Assembly: GCA_927798255.1 (NCBI GenBank)
Contig: CAKMMH010000114.1
Coordinates: forward strand, 1 to 6,123
DNA: 6,123 bases
Direction of reading: 5' to 3'
Source of the DNA: an uncultured bacterium
Lineage (GTDB): Bacteria > Bdellovibrionota_C > UBA2361 > CAKMMH01
Position numbers and translations under genes: made by a program. Under the pieces are notes generated by a model. That model was not told the DNA's origin. It searched no databases and saw nothing but the letters and a program-made list of their open reading frames with translations. Positions 5,755 through 6,123 of the stretch are shown piece by piece (the first letter of the stretch is position 1; the number at the start of each line of letters is the position of its first letter).

Positions 5755-5775
5755 ACTGTCCCACGGTGGGACAGT
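5755..5775. promoter_or_regulatory. Perfect 21-bp palindrome, candidate centromere (parS-like)
   Basis: The arms ACTGTCCCAC and GTGGGACAGT are exact inverts around a central G (5765). No T-tract follows on either strand, so a terminator is unlikely. Its inner part resembles chromosomal parS (TGTTTCACGTGAAACA): each half reads TGTCCCAC against TGTTTCAC, 6 of 8 matches, symmetric. It has one additional central base, which changes half-site spacing. Position 360 bp after parB suits a partition site. It is also far more GC-rich than its surroundings. Confidence 0.5.
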
Positions 5776-5828
5776 CAATGGCAATTTGTTGATTATAAGA
5801 AAAAATATATTAAATATAAAGAATAAGT

Positions 5829-5847
5829 AGCTAAAATCTAGCTTTTT
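5829..5847 (+). terminator. Weak hairpin followed by T run
   Basis: AGCTA (5829-5833) pairs with TAGCT (5839-5843) around a 5-nt loop, and the T run begins within the arm (5843-5847). The stem is only 5 bp, so activity as an intrinsic terminator is doubtful. It overlaps the start of repeat copy B. Confidence 0.25.
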
Positions 5848-5920
5848 GATTCTAATTATAGTTACTTTATTTCTCAAAGCTGAAATCTAGGTGTTTCTAT
5901 CAAAAACTTGGTTGCTAAAT
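5833..5920. repeat. Diverged repeat element, copy B
   Basis: It runs from AAAATCTAGCTTTTTGATT to TTGCTAAAT and is the partner of copy A (5421-5510) in the same orientation, about 412 bp away. The inner motif AAATCTAGSTKTTT again occurs twice, about 49 nt apart (5833 and 5882). Copy identity of about 70% suggests an old duplication or two members of a dispersed family. Confidence 0.55.
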
Positions 5921-5954
5921 GACGACTGTGAGAGCATCATTGCTTGTTTTTTGT

Positions 5955-5970
5955 TGAACCCAATTTAAAT
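5955..5970 (+). repeat. Motif TGAACCCAATTTAAAT, copy 2
   Basis: This is the counterpart of the motif at 5726-5742. It ends one base before the left arm of the long inverted repeat. Confidence 0.4.
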
Positions 5971-5971
5971 G

Positions 5972-6091
5972 GACATATATTTATATAACAAAGCATAATG
6001 CACAGTTTTGCATACGCAAAATTGCTTGCCTACTTTGCTAACCGAACACTTGCGAACCTCAATAACTGCGCGTGTTACAAATGTATATGTC
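5972..6091. repeat. Long imperfect inverted repeat, attC-like fold
   Basis: The left arm (5972-5990, GACATATA then TATAACA) and right arm (6073-6091, TGTTACA then TATATGTC) pair at 15 of 19 positions. Further in, GCACAGTT (6000-6007) faces AACTGCGC (6064-6071) with one mismatch. Inside is a perfect small hairpin, TTTTGC-ATAC-GCAAAA (6006-6021). An outer TAAC/GTTA pair closing a long imperfect stem is the architecture of integron attC recombination sites. However, the RYYYAAC and GTTRRRY core boxes are not met exactly (ATATAAC has one mismatch, GTTACAA has two), and no integrase is visible. A MITE-like element or structured RNA would also fit; no target duplication flanks it. Confidence 0.45.
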
Positions 6092-6123
6092 TTTACTCAA
6101 AGAAAATCTTTTGTTGGCTAAAC

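Larger units (their letters stand above)
5395..6123. other. 729-bp structured non-coding region downstream of parB
   Basis: No convincing gene is seen on either strand; reading frames are short and broken. The region instead holds two diverged copies of one element, a shared TGAA-CCAATTTAAAT motif, several hairpins, a perfect 21-bp palindrome and a long imperfect inverted repeat at the right end. It may carry the centromere, an RNA, or remnants of mobile or cassette DNA. On the minus strand near 5567-5466 a decayed frame (ending NYILDKNATISVFE) is interrupted by a stop and is not called as a gene. Confidence 0.6.

Noticed and set aside
5421..5920. CRISPR-like repeat of the AAATCTAGSTKTTT motif
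   Set aside because: There are only four diverged copies in two separate pairs, and the sequences between them are themselves similar, unlike spacers.

Overview
This window looks like the replication and partition core of a low-GC, iteron-controlled plasmid (or a chromid) from a Gram-negative bacterium. The evidence is a Rep of the 'replication initiator protein A' (PF10134-like) type, a phased array of 22-bp iterons upstream of it, and a divergent parA-parB operon. A PepSY protein with a signal peptide, and Shine-Dalgarno sequences before most genes, agree with a Gram-negative host. The DNA is very AT-rich throughout. The host cannot be named from sequence alone. The Rep family is best known from Pseudomonadota plasmids, but the AT-richness would also fit an endosymbiont-like alphaproteobacterium, Campylobacterota or Deferribacterota.

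Layout, left to right. Positions 1-437 (minus) hold the 5' part of an unrecognised gene that runs off the left edge. Next is a hairpin terminator (493-523), then a two-gene minus-strand operon: a MerR-like regulator (857-1348) followed by a small exported PepSY protein (539-823). A sigma70-type promoter drives this operon, and its -35 box is embedded in a perfect 12-bp palindrome, which suggests repression or autoregulation. The large rep gene follows (1605-3164, minus). The 567-bp gap 3165-3731 is the probable origin. It holds a rep promoter, ten direct iterons (seven consecutive intervals of 22, 22, 22, 22, 22, 22 and 21 bp, then two looser ones), two inverted iterons and a 13-bp tandem repeat just upstream of parA. 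parA (3732-4523) and parB (4540-5394) form a tight plus-strand operon.

The last 729 bp (5395-6123) have no convincing gene but are full of structure: two diverged ~90-bp copies of one element, several hairpins, a perfect 21-bp palindrome resembling a modified parS site (5755-5775), and a ~120-bp long imperfect inverted repeat near the right edge that recalls an integron attC-type fold.

How the parts probably work together (inference): Rep binds the iterons to start replication, and its copies near parA may link copy control with partition. ParA and ParB segregate the replicon through a centromere that is either the 5755-5775 palindrome or a parS-like site beside parA. The regulator/PepSY pair is cargo or an accessory stress or envelope function. 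Nothing in the window is a proven new system. The most interesting unexplained material is the structured non-coding region downstream of parB.
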